DNA from: Muribaculaceae bacterium
GTDB taxonomy: Bacteria > Bacteroidota > Bacteroidia > Bacteroidales > Muribaculaceae
Assembly: GCA_017619355.1 (NCBI GenBank)
Contig: JAFZSO010000026.1
Span: forward strand, 67,969-108,052
DNA: 40,084 nucleotides
Reading direction: 5' to 3'
The position numbers and the translations under genes are program-made. Below, one piece after another: positions 1 to 8,705 of this stretch. The notes below the pieces were generated by a model that saw nothing but the letters and a program-made list of their open reading frames with translations, had not been told where the DNA came from and made no database searches. The stretch's first letter is position 1. Each line of letters starts with the position of its first letter.

Positions 1-315
1 GTGGAGGAAGCTGCTGAGAACGGAATCCCATTCATTAACTACCCACACCTACACAGGCAGGTATGGGCCAAAGAATACTTTCGTGCCCAAGCCAAGCATG
101 AAGAAACAAAATTTAAAGGCGACTATACACAGATACCACGAGGAAGAGTAGCATGGAACATTAATAAATTCATTGTTCTCGTAGGACAATGGGCAGAGCC
201 CATTCAGGAAGAACTGACTCAACTTCTTGAGCAAGAGTTCTCACTTCCTTATTTTGAATTCGTTTATGATGAGCATTGGGATTTGGGCCACGGATGGTCG
301 GGCGATATGCCTTAA
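1..315 (+). CDS. Unknown protein, C-terminal part (cut by window edge)
   Basis: An open frame runs from the first base to a TAA stop at 313-315. The GTG at base 1 is probably an internal valine codon, so the gene most likely starts outside the window. The visible 104 residues are rich in aromatic and charged residues and end in a conspicuous stretch, YDEHWDLGHGWSGDMP. No signal peptide or membrane segment is visible. I do not recognise the family. The hairpin directly after the stop supports this being the true end of a transcription unit. Confidence 0.6.
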   Translation: MEEAAENGIPFINYPHLHRQVWAKEYFRAQAKHEETKFKGDYTQIPRGRVAWNINKFIVLVGQWAEPIQEELTQLLEQEFSLPYFEFVYDEHWDLGHGWSGDMP

Positions 316-316
316 C

Positions 317-352
317 AAAAAGAGACCGCCCAACATTGGGCAGTCTCTTTAT
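317..352. terminator. Bidirectional intrinsic terminator
   Basis: A stem of AAAGAGAC and GCCCA pairs with TGGGC and GTCTCTTT around an ACAT loop, with one C/A mismatch. A-rich sequence on one side and T-rich on the other suit both directions. It sits between two convergent genes, the unknown gene ending at 315 and the minus-strand gene ending at 372. Confidence 0.8.
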
Positions 353-371
353 TCTCGTACGGGTGTATTGC

Positions 372-1418
372 CTATTTTAGGTAGTTATTCCACCACTTGC
401 GCATCTCTTTGTTTTTCAGGCCTTTCACCTGTTCCTTGAGCCATGGGGCGAAGTCAGCATTCTGATCCACGATATTGCTCAATCCCGTAAGGCAGTAAGT
501 TACCTTGCGATTCTCATAGAGCCACTCGGCCCATTGCTCGGGATTGCGGTACATGAGCCGCTCTTGCCACTGCGTGGTGAAATCTTTCAAATCCCTAAAT
601 TTCGCAATCATGGTATCATCAGCTTGCCGCCGTTGGAGCATTGCATTCGTGACTCCATAGGCATTATCTACGGCCTGAGGAGCGTTGTTCACACTCAGTG
701 GCGTGCAGTAGAGCTTGACAAACACTGCAAAGTCGGTAAGAATGGTTTCGCATTTATCGTCCACCAACCGAGTCACCCGGGCTTTCATGTCGGGCCCATC
801 GAGTATGGGCTCCGTAATTTTCTCTGACATCCAATCCGACTTCATCATCTTTATTTTCCCATTATCATCAACCTTATATGGCAGAGTCCAGGTGCCCGTT
901 TCCTTCATCTTATAACTGCGGGGGTAGGTTATCTCACCATAGAATTTCCGTTTGACCACAAACCCGGTGTCGGTGCGTTCCACTTTAGAATAGTTTTCCG
1001 ATATCTTATACCCACAGTCTTTGAACTTAAAGGGCGCCGCCAGGCAAGTCACATCGCCACTGACCAGTGCCAGCACGGCATCAATCACACCGCTCTCGTG
1101 CCCGTAGGTGACCACATACTGCTCTTTCTTGCGATCGCTGTTTGGGTACTCTACCTTGAGCAACGCCAGCACATAGTTGGGAGCATCTTCCCACGCTTCC
1201 ACTTCCAGGCGCACATCGCCATTGTCGAAGTCGGGGTAGCACACCACACCCTTCATCAGTTTCGGGAGCGATTCTTTTGTCAGGGCCAGACGAGGATTAT
1301 TGCCGACACTCTCAAATGTCATTCCGTTAATTTTATAATAGTGCAACGCAGGCTTGCCTTGCGCACCTGCCATAAGGGTCATCATCGCTGCCATAAAAAA
1401 CAAAGTGATTTTTTTCAT
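372..1418 (-). CDS. Secreted protein of unknown function
   Basis: This 348-residue protein begins with a clear signal peptide (MKKITLFFMAAMMTLMAGAQ, cleavage after AGA or AGAQ), so it is exported to the periplasm or beyond. No lipobox is visible. The mature part is a mixed alpha/beta sequence with many Trp, Tyr and Lys residues; the last ~90 residues look helical. I recognise no catalytic motif or family. It is a single-gene unit: a good promoter lies about 100 nt upstream (1518-1549), and a shared hairpin terminator lies just after its stop. The start is the only one that gives a complete signal peptide. Confidence 0.8.
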   Translation of the reverse strand: MKKITLFFMAAMMTLMAGAQGKPALHYYKINGMTFESVGNNPRLALTKESLPKLMKGVVCYPDFDNGDVRLEVEAWEDAPNYVLALLKVEYPNSDRKKEQYVVTYGHESGVIDAVLALVSGDVTCLAAPFKFKDCGYKISENYSKVERTDTGFVVKRKFYGEITYPRSYKMKETGTWTLPYKVDDNGKIKMMKSDWMSEKITEPILDGPDMKARVTRLVDDKCETILTDFAVFVKLYCTPLSVNNAPQAVDNAYGVTNAMLQRRQADDTMIAKFRDLKDFTTQWQERLMYRNPEQWAEWLYENRKVTYCLTGLSNIVDQNADFAPWLKEQVKGLKNKEMRKWWNNYLK

Positions 1419-1517
1419 ATTCTTGGGTTTTAGTTATTGTTTCATGAATGGATTTCTAACATTTGACAACAAATAGGGTTATAGGGTTTAATGTCGACTT
1501 GATTCTAGCGGTTTCTG

Positions 1518-1549
1518 CAAATATAACACAATCTCGCCACTTCCACAAC
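1518..1549 (-). promoter_or_regulatory. Bacteroidetes-type promoter for the 372-1418 gene
   Basis: On the minus strand, GTTG (1549-1546) is followed after exactly 20 nt by TATATTTG (1525-1518), matching the -33 TTTG / -7 TAnnTTTG consensus of the Bacteroidetes primary sigma factor with one mismatch. The predicted transcript starts near 1511 and has a leader of about 90 nt. Confidence 0.55.
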
Positions 1550-1604
1550 TTTTCACCCTTTTTCTCGCTCAAAAAGGCTAAAATGGAAAAAAATCGGGCC
1601 GAAT

Positions 1605-1636
1605 GTTGCAGATGTGAAAAAATAGCACTACTTTTG
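1605..1636 (+). promoter_or_regulatory. Promoter of the tRNA-Cys gene
   Basis: GTTG (1605-1608), a 20-nt spacer, then TACTTTTG (1629-1636). It matches the Bacteroidetes -33/-7 consensus with one mismatch. Transcription would start near 1643, about 12 nt before the mature tRNA. Confidence 0.6.
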
Positions 1637-1654
1637 TAGTCCCAATTCATATTT

Positions 1655-1729
1655 GGTCGCTTGGATGAGTGGTTTAGTCATCGGTCTGCAAAACCGGGCA
1701 CGGCGGTTCGAGTCCGCCAGCGACCTCCA
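1655..1729 (+). tRNA. tRNA-Cys (GCA)
   Basis: The acceptor stem GGTCGCT (1655-1661) pairs with AGCGACC (1719-1725). The anticodon stem TCGGT/ACCGG (1681-1685 and 1693-1697) encloses the loop CTGCAAA with anticodon GCA at 1688-1690. The T arm contains GGCGG-TTCGAGT-CCGCC. The discriminator is T1726 and the CCA end is encoded (1727-1729). A terminator follows directly, so the gene is transcribed alone. Confidence 0.97.
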
Positions 1730-1772
1730 GAAAGCAGCAAGCCCTACACAGGTTTGCCGCTTTCTTTTTTTT
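1730..1772 (+). terminator. Intrinsic terminator of tRNA-Cys
   Basis: GAAAGCAGCAAG pairs with TTTGCCGCTTTC around an 11-nt loop (one A/C mismatch and G:T pairing near the loop). A run of more than eight T residues follows. Confidence 0.85.
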
Positions 1773-1827
1773 ACTGACCACCCAGGAAAAATACAGCGCA
1801 CATAACACACTTGTCAAGAATTATGAT

Positions 1828-1835
1828 TAACTTTG
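1828..1835 (+). promoter_or_regulatory. -7 promoter box of the esterase gene
   Basis: TAACTTTG is a perfect TAnnTTTG -7 element, 22 nt before the ATG at 1858. No convincing TTTG -33 box is found at the usual spacing. Confidence 0.45.
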
Positions 1836-1857
1836 TGTTCACTTAAACATTACTGAC

Positions 1858-3153
1858 ATGAACCGAATCATCACCACCCTGCTTGCTGTGCTCGTGCTGT
1901 CGCTGACGGCCGTGGCACAGTCGTCGAGCCACCAGTATATCACCGTTGTGGCAGAACCCGACCACGCCGACTGGACCTACCATGTGGGCGAGCGCGCCCA
2001 GTTCACCGCCTATGCCATCAAGGAAAATGTGCACATGGCAAATACTGAAATCACCTATAGTTACGGCCCCGACAAACTGGATGCCGTGTACACGGGCAAG
2101 GTGACGACCGACCGCAACGGCATGGCACACTTCACCGTGCCGGGCGCCAAGCTACCAGGCTTCACCAGCGTACGGGTGAAGGTGAACTATGACGGACGCG
2201 ACTACTCGTCGATGACCAACATTGCCTTCGACCCCTACAGCATCCAGCCAACCACCACCATGCCCGACGATTTCGAGCAGTTCTGGACCGATGCCATGCA
2301 GAAGGCGTCACAAATACCCATGCAGCCCATGCTGCGCCACAGTCTGGAAGAGAGCAACGACCGCGTGGATGTTTACTATGTGCGACTGCAGTCCTATCGC
2401 AAGGGCAACTATGTGTATGGCGTGCTCACCGTACCCAAGACCGAGGGCCGCAAACCCGCCATCCTGCGATTGCCGGGTGCTGCAGTGCGCAGTTTCAAAG
2501 GTCCTCACGAACTGGCCTACGAGGGTTTTGTGGTGCTGGAGATTGGCGTGCATGGCATTCCTGTGGACCAGAGCGAGGAAATCTACCGGCAACTCGAGGC
2601 TGGTGCACTGGCAGGTTACACCACGCAGGGCATCGACAACCGCGACACCTATTACTATAAGCGTTCCATTCTGGGCTGTGTGCGTGCCATCGACTACCTG
2701 TGCAGCCGCGACGATGTGGATGCCAGCCGCATCGCCACCTATGGCGGCAGTCAGGGCGGCATGCTCTCGATCATGACAGCGGCTCTCGACCGCAGGGTGA
2801 GTGCCCTCTTTGCCTACTTCCCCGCCTTCTGCGAACTCACAGGCTACTATCATGGCCGCGGGGGCGGTTGGCCTCACCTGTTCCGCAATCCCGACGAACC
2901 CAACCTGCAGGCACGCATGGAGGTGTCACTCTACTACGACACGGTGAACTTTGCCCGCATTCTCAAGGCGCCCGGTTTCTATGCCTGGGGATTCAACGAC
3001 CCTGCCTGCTGCCCCACATCCACCTTCAGCGCCTATAATGTGATTACGGCGCCCAAGCAGCTGCAAGTGGGTCGCGACACAGGTCACTGGCTCTATCCCT
3101 GGCAAGTGGATAATGCCATCAACTGGCTCAAAACCCAGTTCCACATGCCCTAA
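1858..3153 (+). CDS. Secreted acetyl xylan esterase-family (AXE1-like) hydrolase
   Basis: A 431-residue alpha/beta hydrolase with a signal peptide (residues 1-20, ending AVAQ), an Ig-like beta domain (about 25-125) and an acetyl xylan esterase/cephalosporin-C deacetylase-type catalytic domain (about 130-431). The nucleophile is Ser298 in GGSQGG. The likely partners are Asp381 (WGFNDPACCPTS) and His410 (DTGHW), the usual order for this family. It should remove acetyl or other short acyl groups from polysaccharides in the periplasm or at the cell surface. It is monocistronic, with its own promoter, and converges on topB with 3 bases between the stops. Substrate cannot be read from sequence; peptide or antibiotic deacetylation is an alternative. 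Confidence 0.88.
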   Translation: MNRIITTLLAVLVLSLTAVAQSSSHQYITVVAEPDHADWTYHVGERAQFTAYAIKENVHMANTEITYSYGPDKLDAVYTGKVTTDRNGMAHFTVPGAKLPGFTSVRVKVNYDGRDYSSMTNIAFDPYSIQPTTTMPDDFEQFWTDAMQKASQIPMQPMLRHSLEESNDRVDVYYVRLQSYRKGNYVYGVLTVPKTEGRKPAILRLPGAAVRSFKGPHELAYEGFVVLEIGVHGIPVDQSEEIYRQLEAGALAGYTTQGIDNRDTYYYKRSILGCVRAIDYLCSRDDVDASRIATYGGSQGGMLSIMTAALDRRVSALFAYFPAFCELTGYYHGRGGGWPHLFRNPDEPNLQARMEVSLYYDTVNFARILKAPGFYAWGFNDPACCPTSTFSAYNVITAPKQLQVGRDTGHWLYPWQVDNAINWLKTQFHMP

Positions 3154-3156
3154 AGG

Positions 3157-5220
3157 CTATTTTTTGAGTTTTTTGAGGGCCTGATTGAGTTTGGCCGGTG
3201 TAAGGTCGGCGGGATAGTCGCTGAAGGGGAACAGCGTCTGACAACCGTTGCGGTACTCGCTGCACCCGAAGGCAGTTTTGCCCTTCACGATGTGGCCCTT
3301 GCCGCACACGGGGCAGATAATCTGGTCGAACGACTTGATGCGTGGCGCGCGCTCCTTCTTCTCGCCAGGGGTTTTCTTTTCCCCTGCAGGAGCTTTCTTC
3401 TTCGATTTCTTTTCCTCGGTGTGCTCCACCACAATACTGGTGCCGGTGTTGTCGCGCAGCACATTGAGCACAATCTCGCTCACCATGGTCTTGAGTTCGT
3501 CGATAAACTGCTGAGCACTGAATTCGCCACGCTCAATCTTGCGCAACTTGTTTTCCCACAGTCCAGTGAGCTTGGCCGATTTGAGCAACTCCTCGTGAAT
3601 GGTGTCGATGAGCTGGCAACCAGCAGGTGTGGCTAAGAGGCTTTTGCGTTCCTTCTTGATATAGTGTCGCTTGAACAGCGTTTCGATGATGGCGGCGCGA
3701 GTCGATGGGCGGCCTATGCCGTTCTCCTTCATGGCATCGCGAAGCTCCTCGTCATCCACCAGTTTGCCGGCAGTTTCCATAGCACGAAGCAGGGTGCCTT
3801 CAGTATAGTACTTGGGTGGCTGCGTGGTTTTCTTGAGCAGCGAGGGTTCGTGCGGTCCGCTCTCGCCTTGGGTGAACTGCGGCATGGCATTGTTGTCGCC
3901 CTCGTCGTTGTTCTCGTCGGCTTGGGTGTCTTTACTGTAGATGCTTCGCCAACCCTCTTTGGTAATCTGCTTGCCGGTAGCCTTGAATTCAAAACCGTTG
4001 ATGTCGGCCATGACGGTGGTGGTCAGGAACTCGCAATCAGGGTAGAAGGCGGCTATGAAACGCTTGGCAATGAGATCATAGACCCGTTTCTCTTCAGGAC
4101 TGAGAGGTGCCTTGCGAGGATCCACATTGGTGGGAATGATGGCATGGTGATCGGTGACCTTGCTGTTGTCGAACACCTTCTTGCTCTTGGGTAGCTTGGC
4201 GGCGAGCAGAGGTGCGGTGAGGCTGGCATAGGGCACCATGGCCTGCAAGATGCCGGGCACCTTGGGATAGATGTCGTCGCTCAGGTAGGTGGTGTCGACG
4301 CGAGGATAGGTGGTCACCTTTTTCTCATAGAGCGACTGGATGAGCTGCAGCGTCTTGTCGGCGCTGAAGCTGAACTTCTTGTTGCACTCCACCTGCAGAC
4401 TGGTGAGGTCGAACAGTCGAGGGGGTGCCTCCTTGCCCTTCTTGGTCTCGATAGCAGTAACCGTGAGCGGGTAGGCCTTGATGTTCTCGACCACCTCGCT
4501 GGCCTCGCCCTGGGTTTTGAAACGACCACGGGTGGAATTGAAGGTGGTGTTGCGGTATAGGGTCTTGATTTCCCAGTAGTCTTCAGGCACGAAGTTCTCG
4601 ATTTCGCGCTGGCGGTTCACGATGAGCGCCAAGGTAGGGGTCTGCACGCGGCCTATTGAGAGCGGGGTGCCTGGGCGGCCGTACTTGAGCGAATAGAGGC
4701 GTGTGGCGTTCATGCCCAGAATCCAGTCGCCAATGGCGCGTGAAAGGCCTGCGAAGTACAGGTTATTGAAGTCGTCGGCGGGTTTCAGGTTGTTGAAACC
4801 CTCACGGATGCTCTCCTCGGTGAGCGACGAGATCCACAGGCGTTTCACGGGAATGTTGCAGCCTGCTTTCTGATACACCCATCGCTGGATGAGTTCGCCC
4901 TCCTGACCGGCATCGCCGCAGTTAATCACCTCGTCGGAACTTTTTATCAATGTCTCTATCACATGAAACTGCTTCTTGTAACCGTCGTTATCTATGAGTT
5001 TGATGCCGAAGCGTGGCGGAATCATGGGCAGGGCGGCAAGGCTCCAACGCTTCCACAGTTCGGTGTAGTCATGCGGTTCCTTGAGTTCGCACAGATGCCC
5101 GAAGGTCCAGCTCACATAGTAGCCGTTACCCTCGTAGTAGCCGTCGTGTCGGTCATTGGCACCCAGCAGGGCGGCAATGTCGCGCGCCACGCTCGGTTTC
5201 TCGGTTACACATAGTTTCAT
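3157..5220 (-). CDS. topB: DNA topoisomerase III (type IA)
   Basis: A 687-residue type IA topoisomerase that relaxes and decatenates DNA through a tyrosyl-DNA intermediate. The Toprim domain starts at residue 2 (LCVTEKPSVARDI) and includes CGDAGQEGELIQR (101-113), where the second position of the usual DxD is Gly. The catalytic tyrosine is Tyr305 in TTYPRVDTTYL. GIGRPSTRAAIIETL lies in the C-terminal half of the core. After a Lys-rich linker comes a C-terminal zinc finger (ICPVCGKGHIVKG then FGCSEYRNGC). The start is the ATG at 5220, which shares ATGA with the mazG stop. A start 33 nt upstream would only add a charged, non-conserved tail. It is translationally coupled to mazG. Confidence 0.95.
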   Translation of the reverse strand: MKLCVTEKPSVARDIAALLGANDRHDGYYEGNGYYVSWTFGHLCELKEPHDYTELWKRWSLAALPMIPPRFGIKLIDNDGYKKQFHVIETLIKSSDEVINCGDAGQEGELIQRWVYQKAGCNIPVKRLWISSLTEESIREGFNNLKPADDFNNLYFAGLSRAIGDWILGMNATRLYSLKYGRPGTPLSIGRVQTPTLALIVNRQREIENFVPEDYWEIKTLYRNTTFNSTRGRFKTQGEASEVVENIKAYPLTVTAIETKKGKEAPPRLFDLTSLQVECNKKFSFSADKTLQLIQSLYEKKVTTYPRVDTTYLSDDIYPKVPGILQAMVPYASLTAPLLAAKLPKSKKVFDNSKVTDHHAIIPTNVDPRKAPLSPEEKRVYDLIAKRFIAAFYPDCEFLTTTVMADINGFEFKATGKQITKEGWRSIYSKDTQADENNDEGDNNAMPQFTQGESGPHEPSLLKKTTQPPKYYTEGTLLRAMETAGKLVDDEELRDAMKENGIGRPSTRAAIIETLFKRHYIKKERKSLLATPAGCQLIDTIHEELLKSAKLTGLWENKLRKIERGEFSAQQFIDELKTMVSEIVLNVLRDNTGTSIVVEHTEEKKSKKKAPAGEKKTPGEKKERAPRIKSFDQIICPVCGKGHIVKGKTAFGCSEYRNGCQTLFPFSDYPADLTPAKLNQALKKLKK

Positions 5221-6014
5221 TCGCCCAGTTTCAGTTTTTTGGCCTCGTCCCACAGGCTGTCCATCTCGGCGAGGGTCATCTCGCTCAGGCGTCTTCCCTG
5301 TTTCTTGGCCTCTTGTTCTATATAGTTGAATCGTGCTATAAACTTCAGGTTGGTGCGCTCCAGCGCATTATCGGGTCGCACGCCGTAGAGTCTGGCGGCA
5401 TTGACGATGGCGAACAGCAGGTCGCCAAACTCCTTCTCGCGGTCTTTGTCGTGCCCGTCGGCGAGTTCTCGCTCCACCTCATTCACTTCCTCCTTCACCT
5501 TGGCCCACACATCCTCGCGTTTTTCCCAGTCAAAGCCCACATTAGCAGCCTTCTCCTGCACGCGTTCGGCCTTGATGAGCGAGGGCAGTGTGGTGGGCAC
5601 GCCGCCCAGCACGGTCTTGTTGCCATCCTTCTCTTTCATCTTGATGAGTTCCCAATGGTCGAGCACTTCGCGTGCCGTCTCGTAGTGTTCGCTGCCATAG
5701 ATGTGGGGATGACGGAAGATGAGTTTGTCGCAAATGGCATTGCACACGTCAGCGATGTCGAACAGGCCTTTCTCGTCGCCAATCTTGGCATAGAACACAA
5801 TGTGCAGCAGCACGTCGCCCAGTTCCTTGCGTATGTTGGCGTTGTCGTCGGCGATGATGGCCTCGGCCAGTTCCATCGTCTCCTCTATGGTGTTGGGGCG
5901 CAGACTCTCGTTGGTCTGCACCGAGTCCCACGGGCATTTCTCGCGCAGCGTGTCCATCACGTCGAGCAGCCGCCCGAAGGCCTCCAGTTTCTTTTCTCTG
6001 CTGTTGTTGGGCAT
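5217..6014 (-). CDS. mazG: Nucleoside triphosphate pyrophosphohydrolase MazG
   Basis: A 265-residue all-helical NTP pyrophosphohydrolase of normal length, with two tandem MazG domains. It cleaves NTPs, including damaged ones, to NMP and pyrophosphate. The N-terminal domain shows CPWDSVQTNESL, then NTIEETMELAEAI and KELGDVLLHIVF, the acidic Mg-binding helices. The C-terminal domain repeats the pattern as KEEVNEVERELAD and KEFGDLLFAIVNAARL. The start is the ATG at 6014; the longer frame would begin with TTG two codons earlier. A promoter lies about 40 nt upstream. The stop overlaps the topB start by 4 bases, so the two genes form an operon. Confidence 0.95.
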   Translation of the reverse strand: MPNNSREKKLEAFGRLLDVMDTLREKCPWDSVQTNESLRPNTIEETMELAEAIIADDNANIRKELGDVLLHIVFYAKIGDEKGLFDIADVCNAICDKLIFRHPHIYGSEHYETAREVLDHWELIKMKEKDGNKTVLGGVPTTLPSLIKAERVQEKAANVGFDWEKREDVWAKVKEEVNEVERELADGHDKDREKEFGDLLFAIVNAARLYGVRPDNALERTNLKFIARFNYIEQEAKKQGRRLSEMTLAEMDSLWDEAKKLKLGE

Positions 6015-6054
6015 AGTCAAATCGTTTATTCAGCACCGCCTGGTGCCGTTAGTG

Positions 6055-6086
6055 CAAAAGTACTCATTTTTGCTCGGTCAGGCAAG
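6055..6086 (-). promoter_or_regulatory. Promoter of mazG-topB
   Basis: On the minus strand, CTTG (6086-6083), a 20-nt spacer and TACTTTTG (6062-6055). This fits the -33/-7 consensus with one mismatch. The predicted start is near 6048, giving a leader of about 35 nt to the mazG ATG. Confidence 0.6.
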
Positions 6087-6129
6087 AAATTGCTGAAAAA
6101 AGGCTTATCCATACACACCCGCAAACGCA

Positions 6130-6690
6130 TCAGTGCGAGAATCGGGAGTCGTCGAAGGGGAATATGGCCTCCACATTGCGCAGCGTGTAGTTGTTCAGAC
6201 CCTCATCGCTCTCATAGCCGTAGCCCTCAATCACGCGCCCTTGCTTCTCGATGTGGATAAAAGCCTCCGAGAACAGTTTGTGCTTGTTCTGGTCCCAAAT
6301 CATGTTGTCGGTCAAGATCTTGTCGCCCTGCGCGTTGTTCACACGCACGTTACCCACAAGGCTCCATACCTTCGACAGTTCGTCGTAGTAGGCCGAGTCG
6401 CAGATAATCGACGACTTGGTCGAGTAATTCTCGTTCAACTCCTCGGCCACCACCCCGTCAGGAAAAATCCAGTGCGGCCTTTTCGACTCCTCAAACATGA
6501 GCCACACCTTGGCATTGATGCGGTAGCGGGTGCGACCCGAGTCGCTCACCACAGTCTGCACATCGCGCGTCGACATCGATGGCACCTTCTCAGGGTCGGT
6601 GCCATGGTCCACCACGTTCTTTACCTCGTCTTTACACGAGGCAACGACGAGGCATAACACAATTGTGGCGAGTGTGAGGATGCGGGACAT
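6130..6690 (-). CDS. lptC: LPS export periplasmic protein LptC
   Basis: A 186-residue protein beginning with a lipoprotein-type signal (ILTLATIVLCLVVASC, Cys19) and continuing as the repeated beta-strand fold of LptC/OstA proteins: MSTRDVQTVVSDSGRTRYRI, then the strand-rich stretch VVAEELNENYSTKSSIICDSAYYDE and GNVRVNNAQGDKILTDNMIWDQ. LptC links the LptBFG ATP-driven extractor to the periplasmic LptA bridge that carries lipopolysaccharide to the outer membrane. It lies 30 nt after the outer-membrane protein gene on the same strand and is the last gene of the coaX cluster here. A lipoprotein rather than transmembrane anchor is common in Bacteroidetes LptC. Confidence 0.85.
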   Translation of the reverse strand: MSRILTLATIVLCLVVASCKDEVKNVVDHGTDPEKVPSMSTRDVQTVVSDSGRTRYRINAKVWLMFEESKRPHWIFPDGVVAEELNENYSTKSSIICDSAYYDELSKVWSLVGNVRVNNAQGDKILTDNMIWDQNKHKLFSEAFIHIEKQGRVIEGYGYESDEGLNNYTLRNVEAIFPFDDSRFSH

Positions 6691-6720
6691 CTCGAGGCGG
6701 TTTTCTCAAGGATGAACGGT

Positions 6721-7971
6721 TTATCTGATCTTGTTCTTCCAGAACCACATCTCGTTGAACGTCACGCTCAGGGTCACGTTCAGGTAATCTTCCTTGATGA
6801 GATTGGTGGGAGCCGTGTAGCGGTGTTTCCATTCCACGCCCACGTTCACCAGTGTCTTGCTGCCCAGCGCGGGGAAGCCAAAGCCCAGCGACACGCCATA
6901 GTCGCGCACCTGGTTGCCCTGAATGTTCTGGTAATCGTTGTTATAGAAACCACCCACCCTGTAGGCCACGCGTTTCAGATAACTGCCGCGAGGGTCGGGA
7001 ACATACTGCATACCGGCAGCCACTTTCCAGCGGTCGTTAAACTGTATCTTGCTGTCTTCAAAACCCTTGAGTGGCTCATACTTGGCCTTCGACCAATCCT
7101 GATAGGTGAAGTCGATTTCGCCAAAGAACTTGGCGCCATGGGTGAAGCTGATACCGGCACCAATGGTGTTGGGCATATCATACTTGCCCTTCATCGACAT
7201 ATATTGAACCGTGTCTTGCTTGGCCGACTGAGTTTCGTAATAGATGCCCCAGGTGTGGCCGTGGAACGACTTCTTGGGCGAGTAGGTAGCACCTAACACC
7301 ACACGGTCGTCCTTGCTCAAATCAATGCCATACTGAGCACCCACGTGCACATTCCAGTCGCGCATCTCCATGTTGCGCTGGAACAGACTGGAACTTGAGG
7401 AACTCGAGGTGATATAGGTGCTGTTGGCAATGGTACCGAACAGATAAGAGAAGTTGGCACCTAACGAGAAATTCTTGAAAGGCTCCCAACCTAAACCCAG
7501 ATAGAGCTCGGAGAGCGAACCGTCGCCCGAGCGCGACTCGCTGCCGTTTTCAAGCGATTTACCGAAGCTGTAGCCTACCGACGAATAAGGAACCAGACCA
7601 AACGAACCGCCCAGGTGATTGGCAATCCTGAAAGCCGACGTGATGTAGTCGAGGCCGCCGCCAAAGCTGTGGCCGTGTTCACCCGTCGGTTTCTCGTCCA
7701 TCCACACATTGGTCATATCCACGCCTATGTCCCACATGAAAGTGAGTGAGTCGGTCTGGGAATAGGATGCGGGGTTCATCACGTTAATCTGATGTCCGCT
7801 CTGCGATGCGACACCCACCCCACCCATGTGGCGCTGCGTGCCAGTGGCATTCTCGCCCAGCATACCGTAGCCAATGCGTGAATAGGGAGTGTTAGTCGAT
7901 CCCTGTGCCTGAGCCACCAAAGTGGTGCCCATCAGGGCTATCGCGATAAGTAGTTTGTTAGTTGCCTTCAT
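6721..7971 (-). CDS. Outer membrane beta-barrel protein, FadL/OmpP1-like
   Basis: A 416-residue protein with a signal peptide (cleavage after about AQAQ, residue 23) followed by NTPYSRIGYGMLG, the typical start of a Bacteroidetes barrel family found between coaX and lptC. The rest consists of alternating amphipathic strands, with many Gly and aromatic residues (GGSFGLVPYSSVGYSFG, LGLGWEPFKNFSLGANFSYLFG), and ends in a final strand (LNVTLSVTFNEMWFWKNKIR). A serine run occurs near residue 195. Its cargo is unknown; by position a role in envelope biogenesis or lipid/hydrophobic transport is plausible. Its start codon lies inside the end of coaX (14-nt overlap), indicating co-translation. Confidence 0.75.
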   Translation of the reverse strand: MKATNKLLIAIALMGTTLVAQAQGSTNTPYSRIGYGMLGENATGTQRHMGGVGVASQSGHQINVMNPASYSQTDSLTFMWDIGVDMTNVWMDEKPTGEHGHSFGGGLDYITSAFRIANHLGGSFGLVPYSSVGYSFGKSLENGSESRSGDGSLSELYLGLGWEPFKNFSLGANFSYLFGTIANSTYITSSSSSSSLFQRNMEMRDWNVHVGAQYGIDLSKDDRVVLGATYSPKKSFHGHTWGIYYETQSAKQDTVQYMSMKGKYDMPNTIGAGISFTHGAKFFGEIDFTYQDWSKAKYEPLKGFEDSKIQFNDRWKVAAGMQYVPDPRGSYLKRVAYRVGGFYNNDYQNIQGNQVRDYGVSLGFGFPALGSKTLVNVGVEWKHRYTAPTNLIKEDYLNVTLSVTFNEMWFWKNKIR

Positions 7972-8698
7972 TATATCTTAAAATTCTGTATAATCCGTTT
8001 GACAATAAATCGTTTTCAACTCGAGCCGCCAAGGTCATGTGACGCGCAAGCAAAGCTCCGTCGCCACCGGTGACAAACACCGTCACCTCGTCCACGTGCA
8101 GTTGCTCCTTGACTCGGGCGACAGTGGCCTCGACCTCAGCTGCCAGACCCAGCACGGCTCCGCTGCGCAAGGCCGTCACAGTGTCGTAACCCCAAGCCGG
8201 CGTGTCGCCCTCGGCCTCAACCAGTGGCAGCGCACTGGTGTAGTGGTTGAGAGCCTTGAGCCGCGTGCCGATGCCCGCCACAATGTTGCCCCCCAGAAAG
8301 TTGCCTTCTGAGTCCACCACATCGATGGTGGCAGCCGTGCCTGCATCCACCACCAGCGAGGCAGCGCCGGGGTTCAGGAACCAAGCTCCCACTGCCGTTG
8401 CCACACGATCGCTGCCCAGTGTGTGAGGCGTGGCATATTTCACGCCTATGGGCAGAGGGGTACTGTGACTCAGACGCAAGTAGCGGCGCAGGTGGCTGTG
8501 CAGGAAATCGTCGATATGACCATCGGTCTTGGTCACGCTCGACAGGATAGCTTGCTCGATGCCATGCTGCGCAACAATCGAAGCCAGCAGGTCGCAAGTG
8601 ACCTTGCCCACCCGCTGCCGGTCAATGAGCACGTCGCCGGCATACACCGCCAGTTTCGCACTCGAATTGCCCATATCGATTGTGAGGCTCTTTTTCAT
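7958..8698 (-). CDS. coaX: Type III pantothenate kinase CoaX
   Basis: A 246-residue ASKHA-fold kinase for the first step of coenzyme A synthesis (pantothenate to 4'-phosphopantothenate). The phosphate-1 motif is TIDMGNSSAKLAVY at residues 6-19. GSDRVATAVGAWFL follows, then the phosphate-2 motif VVDAGTAATIDVV and GGNIVAGIGTRLKAL. VTGGDGALLARHM near the C-terminus is the adenosine motif. The length is normal. The gene overlaps the following outer-membrane protein gene by 14 nt, a conserved Bacteroidetes arrangement leading to lptC. A -7 box ends only about 8 nt upstream of the ATG, so the message may be almost leaderless. Confidence 0.95.
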   Translation of the reverse strand: MKKSLTIDMGNSSAKLAVYAGDVLIDRQRVGKVTCDLLASIVAQHGIEQAILSSVTKTDGHIDDFLHSHLRRYLRLSHSTPLPIGVKYATPHTLGSDRVATAVGAWFLNPGAASLVVDAGTAATIDVVDSEGNFLGGNIVAGIGTRLKALNHYTSALPLVEAEGDTPAWGYDTVTALRSGAVLGLAAEVEATVARVKEQLHVDEVTVFVTGGDGALLARHMTLAARVENDLLSNGLYRILRYNEGN

Positions 8699-8705
8699 TA
8701 ACGTG

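Noticed and set aside
1628-1810. A 60-codon minus-strand frame across the tRNA-Cys gene
   Set aside because: It contains the phrase ADSNRR with FCRPMTKPLIQ, the familiar artefact of translating the antisense of a tRNA gene.
5313-6260. A 315-codon plus-strand frame over mazG and lptC
   Set aside because: It runs across two well-supported minus-strand genes and their promoter; no domain is visible.
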